From Fagopyrum homotropicum (taxonomy: Eukaryota; Streptophyta; Magnoliopsida; Caryophyllales; Polygonaceae), in the NCBI GenBank assembly GCA_033239125.1, contig BSWB01000005.1, forward strand, positions 14,623,447-14,687,446: DNA of 64,000 nucleotides, written 5' to 3'. Positions within the stretch are counted from its first letter, which is position 1. Each line of letters opens with the position of its first letter. The notes beneath the pieces are model-generated. The model did no database searches. It was not told the origin of the DNA and saw nothing but the letters and a program-made list of their open reading frames with translations. Both the position numbers and the translations under genes were made by a program. Below, piece by piece: positions 43,601 to 51,969 of the stretch.

Positions 43601-46527
43601 CATTAGAAGTTCCGAAAGCAATGGAACTTAAACCACTTCCTACTCATCTAAGGTACGCTTTTCTTGGATCTAATTCTACCTTTCCGGTTATCGTTAGTTC
43701 CGAATTAAGCATAGATGAACATGAACAGCTCATGATTGTCCTTAGGAAACATAGAAAAGCCATAGGCTACACTATTGAGGACTTAGTAGGAATCAAACCC
43801 TCCCTATGCATGCACAAAATACTAATGGAGGAGGACTTTAGAACTTCAAGACAACCTCAAAGGCGGTTGAATCCGACCATGAAGGAGGTTGTCAAGAAAG
43901 AAATTCTTAAACTTCTTGATGCAGGTATCATCTATCCTATCTCCGATAGCAAGTGGGTGAGCCCGGTTCAAGTGGTTCCGAAGAAGGGAGGAATGACGGT
44001 CATCACCAATAAGAACAACGAACTCATTCCTACCCGAACCGTGACTGGATGGCGAATGTGCATAGACTACCGCAAGCTCAACAATGCAACGCGGAAGGAC
44101 CACTTTCCATTGCCATTCATCGATCAAATGCTTGAAAGGTTAGCACAACATTCATACTTTTGCTACCTTGACGGTTATAGTGGTTTCTTTCAGATCCCGA
44201 TACATCCGGATGATCAAGAGAAGACCACATTCACGTGCCCTTGGGGTACGTTCGCTTATAGGAGAATGCCGTTCGGACTTTGCAACGCCCCAGCCACCTT
44301 CCAACGGTGCATGATGGCCATCTTCTCCGAATATGTGGAGGAAATCATGGAAGTCTTCATGGACGACTTCTCCGTTTACGGTTCCTCCTTTAACGATTGT
44401 CTTTCCAACCTTTCTCTTGTTTTGCAAAGATGTGAAGACACTAACCTAGTTCTTAATTGGGAAAAGTGTCAATTCATGGTTAAGGAAGGAATCGTTTTAG
44501 GTCACTTAGTCTCTAGTAGAGGGATAGAGGTAGATAAAGCTAAAATAGAGACCATAGAGAAACTTCCTCCCCCAATTTCGGTGAAGGGAATAAGAAGTTT
44601 CCTAGGACATGCTGGATTTTATAGACGTTTCATTCAAGACTTTTCTAAGATATCAAAGCCTCTCACTAATCTATTGATGAAGGATGCGGTTTTTGAGTTT
44701 TCACAGGAATGTCTAGATGCGTTCAACACCATTCGGCAAGCTCTAATTTCAGCACCCATTATCCAACCCCCGGATTGGACTCTCCCTTTCGAGATTATGT
44801 GTGATGCTAGTGACGTAGCCATTGGAGCTGTTCTCGGGCAACGAAAGGAAGGACGAACCCACGCCATATACTATGCTAGCAAGACGCTAGACGAAGCCCA
44901 GCTCAACTACGCCACTACGGAAAAAGAGTTTCTAGCCATTGTCTATGCTATTGATAAGTTTCGCTCTTATCTTGTAGGTGCAAAGGTGATTGTCTACACG
45001 GATCATGCTGCGATCCGATACCTCCTTGCAAAGAAAGATGCGAAGCCAAGGCTGATTAGATGGATTCTCCTCCTACAAGAATTCGATCTTGAGATCCGCG
45101 ACAAGAAAGGCTCGGAAAATTCTGTTGCGGATCATTTGAGTCGTCTAACACATCTAGAGGACGATCATCTACCCATTGATGACTCCTTTCCGGACGAACA
45201 CCTACACATCATAGAGGAGTGCATCAAGGTAGTCTCCAAAGGTAACGAACCATGGTTTGCTGATTTTGTTAACTATTTGGTTTGCCAGGAGATACCACCC
45301 GGACTATCATACGCACAAAGGAAGAAGTTCTTCAAGGATGTCCGGGAATACCATTGGAACGAGCCTCTCCTCTTTAAGAGAGGTCCGGATGGCATCATCC
45401 GGCGATGTGTGCCGGAAGATGAGATGCAAAGTGTCATCCGTCATTGTCATTCACTACCTTGTGGAGGACATGCTAGTTCGAACAAAACTAGCGCAAAGGT
45501 ATTGCAATCTGGATTTTATTGGCCTACTTTATTTAAAGATGTGCAATCCTTTGTTTCTTGTTGCGATGCTTGTCAAAGAACAGGCAATATCTCTAGGAGG
45601 AACGAGATGCCCCTCAACAACATCCAAGAGGTGGAGATTTTCGACGTTTGGGGAGTCGACTTCATGGGACCATTCCCTTCTTCTTGTGGAAACCAATACA
45701 TACTATTGGCGGTAGATTATGTCTCTAGATGGGTCGAAGCAATTGCCTCTCCCACAAATGATGCCATGGTGGTGGTCAAGTTCTTCAACAAGACCATTTT
45801 TCCGCGATTCGGGACGCCAAGGACAATCATTAGTGATGGAGGTTCTCACTTCATAGCCCGTCGCTTTGAAGCTCTTCTAGCCAAGTATGGGGTTACTCAC
45901 AAGATCGCTACCCCTTACCATCCACAAACGAGTGGACAAGTCGAGATCTCAAATAGGGAGATCAAGGGAATTCTAGAGAAGACGGTTTCAAGGACTAGGA
46001 AGGATTGGTCCTTGAAGCTAGATGATGCATTGTGGGCATACCGGACTGCATACAAGACTCCCATAGGAACCACACCATACAACCTCGTGTATGGAAAGTC
46101 TTGTCATTTGCCGGTAGAGCTAGAGCACAAAGCGTTTTGGGCTATCAAATGGCTGAATTTCGGCATGAAGGAAGCGGGAGAGAAGCGTCTCCTAGACATC
46201 AACGAGCTGGATGAACTCCGTTTGAACGCCTATGAAAACGCTAAGATCTACAAGGAAAGAGCAAAGCGTTGGCATGATAAGCATATCATCCCAAAGGACT
46301 TGCAAGAAGGAGATCAAGTTCTCCTCTTCAATTCGAGACTTCGCCTCTTTCCAGGTAAGTTAAAATCTCGTTGGACTGGACCTTTTCTAATTAAGCGTAT
46401 TTTCCCCCATGGTGCAGTTGAAGTATGGGGTGAAGCTAGCGGAAGTTTTAAGGTGAACGGTCAACGACTCAAGAAGTACTCACCGGAACTCCAAGCTGAG
46501 GAGTTTGCACCTACCGCACTCGAATAA
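40654..46527 (+). CDS. Element B gag-pol polyprotein (1,957 aa)
   Basis: A single uninterrupted frame. Residues about 1-410: basic, coiled-coil-like N-terminus (RQKRKEKRMAQENE...) and Ty3-type Gag (PFFFSLKGKALSWYQALP; ELRGKINAFSMRPNESLFQSWERFQDLL). About 415-475: Asn-rich low-complexity tract. Protease: DLGAS at about 723. PR-RT linker with DNA palindromes: about 905-950. RT: LDGYSGFFQIPI, GLCNAPATFQRCM, FMDDF at about 1235. RNase H: CDASDVAIGAVLGQ, EKEFLAIVYA, YTDHAAIRYLL. Integrase: zinc finger HCHSLPCGGHASSNK...CCDACQRTG from about 1597; DDE residues at about 1669 (GVDFMGPF), 1728 (ISDGG) and 1769 (NREIKG). A GPF/Y module follows, with no chromodomain. ATG chosen because it matches the start of element A gag. 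It encodes everything needed for replication and integration. Confidence 0.95.
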   Translation: MRRSRNTGDLLPLDQELEKTLRQKRKEKRMAQENESDLQTKLAEKEAQLRWNESFLQDEMDRHQTQVNGLQDVIAQMTIKMSDLENKVGKKSSRRRTRSRRRNHSSTDDSDSSMPPLEEIDPTININPFNQQGAANRRIPPRNARVERVDNEPRTLGQRMDPTQQPRRLGVNFDAEDVQGFSFNPQVITLVRQSQFGGTSTESPHQHLQNFECMMETMRPKSATTNSYKLKPFFFSLKGKALSWYQALPSGKLETWEDLSAEFLTKFFPPSKTAELRGKINAFSMRPNESLFQSWERFQDLLLDCPHHGISKLALLEIYYKGLDAGTQFNLQSLSCGTFMDMREDDAWDFIEKQARVIEKYSHRKVEGNRVEQGAKLTHEAQNQIFSLNNEIKELKETIKTNFPKQQEKDVGYLGNNNGGDNTNRNNNNRNNNRNNNWNGNNNNRNNNNWNNNRGSNNNNWRSNQQNSGNSHPSNSNPLTPPSSSSTPLKSQGQSSNGGNNTGKEKPDPMLETILGKLQGLENRIIKVDDQISKVDKAQKVLENQMFNHAEEVPRNQGKLPGKTEDNPKGRVMAITTRSGVTTTDPQPTFVEVPVEKSKEKGKEKEDIYVPPPAFKPPLPFPQSRARARLDKQFGKFIELMSKLHINIPFIDAIVGMPAYGKFLKELLSNKRKLEDFGEVKMSSDSSDLIKTMKEKMPPKLKDPGSFCIPIGVGEVTYDALCDLGASVSILPLALCRKIGLGDPKPVKMTLYMADRSITRPVGIVEDVPVKLGKFFVPIDFVVLDIPADSPVPIILGRPFLATSGCMVDCKNGRLAFDIGEEKVEFVLSTLVKEPIFDEEIYNFQDEEGLSREEVSAILFNDPLQKVITMSLTDVGGEEECKEEIEALEAQEEMHEVEFEKLHDEAENTRIHGHTLYSTAVDSMTKFDLHSRGYYGRGKPEETVILTVEKDDRHTPSTSSDSSPIHSTSLEASKETSEAPQGSLEVPKAMELKPLPTHLRYAFLGSNSTFPVIVSSELSIDEHEQLMIVLRKHRKAIGYTIEDLVGIKPSLCMHKILMEEDFRTSRQPQRRLNPTMKEVVKKEILKLLDAGIIYPISDSKWVSPVQVVPKKGGMTVITNKNNELIPTRTVTGWRMCIDYRKLNNATRKDHFPLPFIDQMLERLAQHSYFCYLDGYSGFFQIPIHPDDQEKTTFTCPWGTFAYRRMPFGLCNAPATFQRCMMAIFSEYVEEIMEVFMDDFSVYGSSFNDCLSNLSLVLQRCEDTNLVLNWEKCQFMVKEGIVLGHLVSSRGIEVDKAKIETIEKLPPPISVKGIRSFLGHAGFYRRFIQDFSKISKPLTNLLMKDAVFEFSQECLDAFNTIRQALISAPIIQPPDWTLPFEIMCDASDVAIGAVLGQRKEGRTHAIYYASKTLDEAQLNYATTEKEFLAIVYAIDKFRSYLVGAKVIVYTDHAAIRYLLAKKDAKPRLIRWILLLQEFDLEIRDKKGSENSVADHLSRLTHLEDDHLPIDDSFPDEHLHIIEECIKVVSKGNEPWFADFVNYLVCQEIPPGLSYAQRKKFFKDVREYHWNEPLLFKRGPDGIIRRCVPEDEMQSVIRHCHSLPCGGHASSNKTSAKVLQSGFYWPTLFKDVQSFVSCCDACQRTGNISRRNEMPLNNIQEVEIFDVWGVDFMGPFPSSCGNQYILLAVDYVSRWVEAIASPTNDAMVVVKFFNKTIFPRFGTPRTIISDGGSHFIARRFEALLAKYGVTHKIATPYHPQTSGQVEISNREIKGILEKTVSRTRKDWSLKLDDALWAYRTAYKTPIGTTPYNLVYGKSCHLPVELEHKAFWAIKWLNFGMKEAGEKRLLDINELDELRLNAYENAKIYKERAKRWHDKHIIPKDLQEGDQVLLFNSRLRLFPGKLKSRWTGPFLIKRIFPHGAVEVWGEASGSFKVNGQRLKKYSPELQAEEFAPTALE
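43381..43505. repeat. CGGNCG palindromes inside coding PR-RT linker of element B
   Basis: ATCCACGGTCAT, TTCCACGGCCGTGGA, ATTACGGCCGTGGAA, AACCGTGATT and GACCGTGGAA lie between protease and RT. The position matches the array of element A at 37945-38130, though the motif flanks differ. Confidence 0.88.
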
Positions 46528-47355
46528 GTGCGAGAATGGTCTAGCTACGGACCTTAAACAAAGCGCTTCTTGGGAGGCAACCCAAGGTATTGTATTTTCG
46601 TTTTTGCTTTCGATTCATAGTTTAGTTTAGAATAGAAGTGCTTGCTTTATTTTTGCCTCGATTTCTTCCGGTATGTTCGTGTTTTTGGTTGTAGGATCGA
46701 TGGAAAAGAAGAAGGGAGGGATAATGACGAAGAGAAGTGACGAAATTTGGACTTTGAAGCTTTACAGAGAGTTCCACGGTCTAAATTACGGTCGTCATAG
46801 CTACAGTGGCCGTAATTCTCAAAAGCCTGTGAAAAATCACAAAAATTACGGGTCCGTACATTTCCACGGCCGTGGAATGCCCCGACAAACCGTGATTTTT
46901 GAAATTTTGCCTGCGAGTATAAAAGCCACACTTCACCACAAAAACACCACAAAATCCCCAATTTCCACGCCCTAAATACCGAAAACACGCAGCTCATCCC
47001 AAATCTTCATTCTCTAATCGTTTTTAACGATTCTTCTTCCTAAACTGAAGCAAATCCAACCAAGAACAAGATCCAAGCAACGAATCACGCGGAAAACGAT
47101 CAACAATTCCGCATTTTGGATTTCTCAATCCGAAAAAGAGGTTTTTGCTCTCTTCTTGATTCTAGTCGTTTTTGTTCGTTTTTGTTAGAGATTTTTAGGG
47201 AGAACTGATTGAGATTGGAAGAAATTAGATTAGGACTGCCTGTTGTGGAGTTTGATTGCTGATTTGCTGAGGATTGAGAAATTCCGTGTCGAATTACGGT
47301 CTACACAGATTCCACGGCCGTGGTTTAGGAAGAACAGACCGTAATTCTCAACAGA
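46528..47355 (+). other. Element B spacer with palindrome clusters, before the Athila ORF
   Basis: No gene. Clusters at 46765-46895 (TTCCACGGTCTAAATTACGG, GTGGCCGTAATT, TTCCACGGCCGTGGAA) and 47292-47345 (AATTACGGTCTACACAGATT, CCACGGCCGTGG, AGACCGTAATTCT), the second ending about ten bases before the ORF ATG. Probably leader or splice region for expression of the second ORF. Confidence 0.8.
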
Positions 47356-48930
47356 ATGGATTTCGTGAGGAGAGTTTCGGGGAGGATTAAAGAAAAGAAA
47401 GGGGAACAGAATAAGAAGAGAAAGGGTAACCCCTCCATATCTAGGGCACCACCACCACCCTCATCCCCTTCACCTTCACCCCCATCTTCACCTCCATCCT
47501 CACCACCTCCATCCAGCATCCCGATCATACACGAAAACCACCAAGCTGCATTTGAGAGGATAGAGAAGAGGGCAGTGATTGGCCCTAGGTACTTGTTGTT
47601 GGAGGATCTTCATCCTCTCAACATAGTGGATGACCTTACTTGGCTCTTGGATAGAGCCGGTTTGCTTGTCTTCACGAACATTCGTGAGGACGCTTATGAG
47701 GAGATCACCCAAGAGGTTGTGACGTCTTTTGAGCACAGCCATGTCGATAGGACTGTCTCCTTCCGTCTCATGAATAGAGACTACCAGCTTAGCATTGTTG
47801 AGTTCGGGACCATCTTTGGGTTCCATGAGACCTACAACGGTCGCCTCCCTAGGAACGTTTCTGCTAAGGATTTTTGGGAGGATGTGGCGATGATCTATGC
47901 CGACGAGGACCGTTGGCATCCAGCTGATACCAAGGCCAAATTGATGTACCATTTGGCCTTGAAGATAGCTCACCGTGTTCTTTCGGAGTGTCTCTTTCCT
48001 AGGACGGAGACGCCCCAAAAGATCAAGACGGATGAGCTATTCCTTCTCTATGCTATGCTCCACGGATGCCGCGCCGATTGTGCTACTCTTTTGGCGGCGA
48101 CAATGAGCAAGCTCAAGAACAAGTCGAGAGGGAACATTGGATACGGTGGGATAGTGACCCACATAGCTAGGACTTTTGGAGTGGACTTCTCGGCTTGCAC
48201 ACGTATACCGGCAGTTCCATTAGGGCTACACGCTTTCATGGTTAGGGGACTCATCTTCCCCACACATAGAGGTCCGCCTTATGCGGGCATGCCCTGGGAG
48301 AGTAGGACCGGTAGGGGTATTGAGTGGCTGCCGGAGTATTCCATTGTGGCGGGACGCCACAACTGGAAGGAGACGTTCGCTGCGATGCATGCGAACAGGC
48401 TTGTAGCTCCCCCTTACGTTCCACCGCCGGTAGTAGATGAGGAGGATATGGGAGATCAGTATGAGAGTGGTGGAGGAGCAGAGCAGGAGTTCGGCACGTT
48501 TCCGGATCAGCCGGATACGGCCCAGGATGTACCTAGACGCTCTCCGCGTCCGGCTAGAGCTTCAGGCTCGTCATCTCGCCGCGCTAGCGTGAGTGAGAGG
48601 CCCACGTGGATGACTACACCTCCCACCTGGTACGAGACACCCCCTCCTTGGTCCACCACGCAGCCAGCAGCAGCACCACCACCACCACCGCAGCCAGCAC
48701 CAGCAGATGCTCCCGGATGGTATGATCACCCCCCTGGGTGGTATGAGAGGATGCCGGATTGGGCTACCGGACTTTCAGAGAGAGTCGGAGCACTAGAGAT
48801 CCGGGCGGATGATAGAGACAGACGTTTCGACGACCTCGACCACATGATGAGGGACGTCTACCGCCAGCAGTTTGGGCGGTACTATGATCCGAGCTTCTCT
48901 CCATTTCCACCTCCACCGGCACCGCAGTGA
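47356..48930 (+). CDS. Element B second ORF, Athila ORF-1 family protein (524 aa)
   Basis: Matches the plant retrotransposon 'Athila ORF-1' family as I recall it. Basic N-terminus (VRRVSGRIKEKKGEQNKKRK), then a Pro/Ser-rich stretch, a conserved central domain about 60-340 (RYLLLEDL, RLMNRDYQLSIVEFGTIFG, GGIVTHIARTFGVDFSAC, PYAGMPWE, HNWKETFAAM), a Trp/Pro-rich region (TPPTWYETPPPW, PPGWYERMPDW), and a tail QFGRYYDPSFSPFPPPP. I see no signal peptide or membrane segment, so calling it envelope-like is not supported. The Trp/Pro-rich tail and QFGxxYDPS are also kept in element A's remnant. Function unknown; probably expressed from a spliced RNA. Confidence 0.85.
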   Translation: MDFVRRVSGRIKEKKGEQNKKRKGNPSISRAPPPPSSPSPSPPSSPPSSPPPSSIPIIHENHQAAFERIEKRAVIGPRYLLLEDLHPLNIVDDLTWLLDRAGLLVFTNIREDAYEEITQEVVTSFEHSHVDRTVSFRLMNRDYQLSIVEFGTIFGFHETYNGRLPRNVSAKDFWEDVAMIYADEDRWHPADTKAKLMYHLALKIAHRVLSECLFPRTETPQKIKTDELFLLYAMLHGCRADCATLLAATMSKLKNKSRGNIGYGGIVTHIARTFGVDFSACTRIPAVPLGLHAFMVRGLIFPTHRGPPYAGMPWESRTGRGIEWLPEYSIVAGRHNWKETFAAMHANRLVAPPYVPPPVVDEEDMGDQYESGGGAEQEFGTFPDQPDTAQDVPRRSPRPARASGSSSRRASVSERPTWMTTPPTWYETPPPWSTTQPAAAPPPPPQPAPADAPGWYDHPPGWYERMPDWATGLSERVGALEIRADDRDRRFDDLDHMMRDVYRQQFGRYYDPSFSPFPPPPAPQ

Positions 48931-49469
48931 TAGATGACCGGACAGCTCGTTTTAGACATTCCCGCCACCATTTGTGAGTTTTCTTTTTCTTTTCTTTCTT
49001 TTGTTCTTTCTTGTGAACATTAGGGACAATGTTCGTCCTAAGTATGGGGTGGGATGTACTAAACGTTTGTAATAACTCTACTCTATATGTTGCTTCTATT
49101 CCGAGACTATCCTTGCATGTTCATTGTATGTTACACGTTTTATTCTTGCATTGCATGAAAAAGAACTTTAAAAACTCATAAAAATTGAAAAATTTTTAAA
49201 AATTTGATGCTTCTAACGAATCGATATGATTTCCATGATAATCATTACTTGCGAATTGAGTTGATAACAATTGCATGCTTGAAAGGATGGTAATTCGAAA
49301 AGGATTTGAATGAATGAATTTTACCTCTTTTGCAAGTTGTATAATGTGAGAATTGTTACCTAAATCATGTAAGAAATTGAAGTTGAAATCACATTATAAG
49401 CTCCTATACTTCTTGTTGAAATGATTAAGGCAATTCGATATTTTCTTTCTTCTTCCTTTGAATCATCTA

Positions 49470-49860
49470 ACTCCTCATTGAAATATTAGCCTCCCTTACC
49501 CATCCGGGAACTTGGAAAGTAAATGAGAAAAAAAAGGCATGTTTGATGTGGGAGGGCCATGAGAGCAAGTATTTGCAATCAATTGAATAGAAAGAAATTA
49601 TAGGTTTGGGGAAGTCAATCATGACGATGAGTAACTCGGCACCATTCACATAGCCGGGTGTTTGTGTCTTGCCAAAGTCGGATTGAGCGATATTCCTAGG
49701 GGATTATGGTATGTGCGCTAAGGGTTTGAGGCATCTCGCAAAAATGAGAAACGCCAATCTCCTAGGCTTCGGTTTTTGTGCACCTCTATCCATAACTCCA
49801 AAAGTAAAGTCGAAAAAGGAGAGAGCGAAGCTCTAAGTGAAGTGTTGCGGAAACCGCAAA
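49470..49860 (+). other. Conserved non-coding block of element B, with two triloop hairpins
   Basis: Aligns with element A (32186-32550) over several long near-identical runs although the flanks are diverged. Conserved pairings: CGGC...GCCG around 49640-49660, and GGC/CTC...GAG/GCC around 49730-49756. The 3' end has AGAGC-GAA-GCTCT (49822-49834) and TTGCGG-AAA-CCGCAA (49845-49859). Stem sequences differ from element A, but pairing is kept. Short shadow ORFs here are not conserved. Confidence 0.7.
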
Positions 49861-50251
49861 AGAAGAAGAAGGTAGATATCCACTTTCCCGGATTTATGCA
49901 CCACTTTCCCTTAAAGTTTTCCCCACCCTTCCATGCTCTAGACCTTTTCTTTGAAAGTCCTTATGATCAAAAGAATGTTATATGGCTTGGTGATCTAAAT
50001 TGAAATTCTTATGATTGATTTTGATAATGTTTGAAGGTTATAATGCTTGTTTGGAAGTTAAATTGGTTCATGATTCTTCTTTACCTCTTACTCTCTAATT
50101 AAGTGTGTGAAAGTTTGAAACGATTGAAGCAAGGTTTGAGAATGATCTATTCTTTAGAAGTCACTTTCATCCAAAAGAAGGTACACATATTTCATCCTAA
50201 CTCTTGTTTTAAAGCTTTTTGAAAGACCTTGCTTAGGGACAAGCAAGTGTT

Positions 50252-50266
50252 AAGTATGGGGTTATT
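50252..50266 (+). other. Element B polypurine-like tract
   Basis: AAGTATGGGGTTATT directly precedes the 3' LTR. Element A has the related AAGTATGGGGTATTT in the same place. Expected primer for plus-strand DNA synthesis. Confidence 0.6.
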
Positions 50267-51964
50267 TGTTAGCATGAAATATTGTGATATTTTAGGCACG
50301 TTTTCTAATCGCAATTGATTCATATTGATAGTCTTTGATTGAGCTTTATGCATATATGAGCTAGTATTGCCTATATTGTCGATATGGATGTCTACACGAG
50401 TTCTATGTTGATTTTAGGTGATTTGGAGCTATTTCCGAACGGAATTGAGCAAAGGAGAGTTGAGTTGATGTGTCCATAGACCAAGGGCACCTTTTGGAAG
50501 CAATTTGGAGTATTAGATTGAGGAATGCACGAATGAAGGCAAGAATCACGGTTTTACCCTAAATTACGGCCGTGGATCTTGATGCAGAATTCGATGTTCA
50601 TTCCAGGGGATATTACGGCCGTGGAAGCTATCCGTGTTTGTTTCCACGCCTCAAAATTACGGTCGTGGAAACTTCCACGACCGTGATCTTGGCGAATCTT
50701 TTCGCCACTTTCGAAGCCATAATCTTTTGAAGATTGGGCCGGGCCGACGTTTTGCCCTGCATTATAAAAAGGACGGATGAAGCAAGATTCCGTCACCTCG
50801 CTCCCGCACTTACGACCTTTCAACCCTAAGTTTAGCGGCAAAAACGCAAGCTTAGCAACACACAAACCCTCATTCTTGGAGGTGATTTGGAAGAATTCAT
50901 TGAAGTTCCAAAGTTCGTGTCGGAGAGTCGCTGTTGTGATCTTCGTGTGGAAGATCGAAGTTTCTTGAAGGATTTCGCAAGAAGATTCCTCTTCTTGCTT
51001 AGGTTTGATTTAGGATCGGATTGACATCCCGTTTCCTTTCTTTCCTAAGATTGTGATTGTTTATCTCGTTTTACATCTTTTGATAAACACTTGTTCTTGG
51101 CTGTGATTCTGAGATTCGATTGAAGATTATTGATAGTTCTTGAAAATTCCCATTTTCTATCCTTTAAATCTTGAATTAATATCAATATGACTGTTATTGG
51201 CTAAAAACCCTTAACAATTCTAAGGTGAAGGGTTGATAGTTGTGGCTTAGATGATGATAGATCGATCGTAAACAGATTAGACCCTGAGAGTTAGAGAATT
51301 GTCGCCGAAAACCCTAAATCACGGGCTGTTCTTGAGTTCCACGACCGTGGAATCTCAAGATCCAACCGTAATTTCCTTAAAGTTTACGAGCCTGCTTTTA
51401 TCTTGATCCAAAGTTAAAGATTTGCTTTAGCTTAGTTTAGACTTGTCTTTTCTAGGTGGTAGTGAAGCCTCAACAACCTCTACCTCGATTGTGAGCCTCA
51501 ACAACCTCAATCGGATAAGTTAGTCTTGATCTTTAGATCATAGGTTTGGGTATTTGATGTTAATCCTTGTCCTTAGAACCTTTCTATATTGCGCCTCATC
51601 AACCTGTATAGGAAGAGTCTTTTGGGTGAGTTATATAAGGTTTTTGGAACCTCAACCGTACGATTACCTTACATTAGTATACCTTTGCATATCTTAACTC
51701 TGTCTTTACATTATTAGTATATCTTGAATCGATTGCCACAGCTGGATACCTGGATCTTTAGGATTGTTGTTTTCCCAATATATTTGCAAAACTCTCATAA
51801 TAACCGCTTGATAACCTGCAATCGAGTTCGTTCCACCCAAATCCCTGTGTTCGATACTCTGGAATCCTTGCTTAACTATATCGATCCGTACACTGCGGGT
51901 TCGCTTGCTTGATTTCAGTTTTATAAATATAAAGCTTATTTGCACACACCTCTAGGGGCGAACA
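50267..51964 (+). repeat. Element B 3' LTR
   Basis: 1,698 bp, matches the 5' LTR except for the two differences noted there. Followed by the duplicated GATCT. Confidence 0.97.
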
Positions 51965-51969
51965 GATCT

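Larger units (their letters stand above)
38855..51964 (+). mobile_element. Athila-type LTR retrotransposon B, full length, nested in element A
   Basis: Two 1,698-bp LTRs (38855-40552, 50267-51964), TG...CA ends, duplication GATCT at 38850-38854 and 51965-51969. Order: 5' LTR, PBS, gag-pol (1,957 codons, uninterrupted), motif-rich spacer, Athila ORF (524 codons), conserved non-coding block, polypurine tract, 3' LTR. The coding regions are intact, so it may be autonomous. It is inserted in the gag-pol of element A, just upstream of the protease. Confidence 0.97.

Noticed and set aside
47356..48930. Envelope gene of a plant retrovirus-like element
   Set aside because: No signal peptide, membrane segment or cleavage site is visible; the sequence fits the cytoplasmic-looking Athila ORF-1 family.
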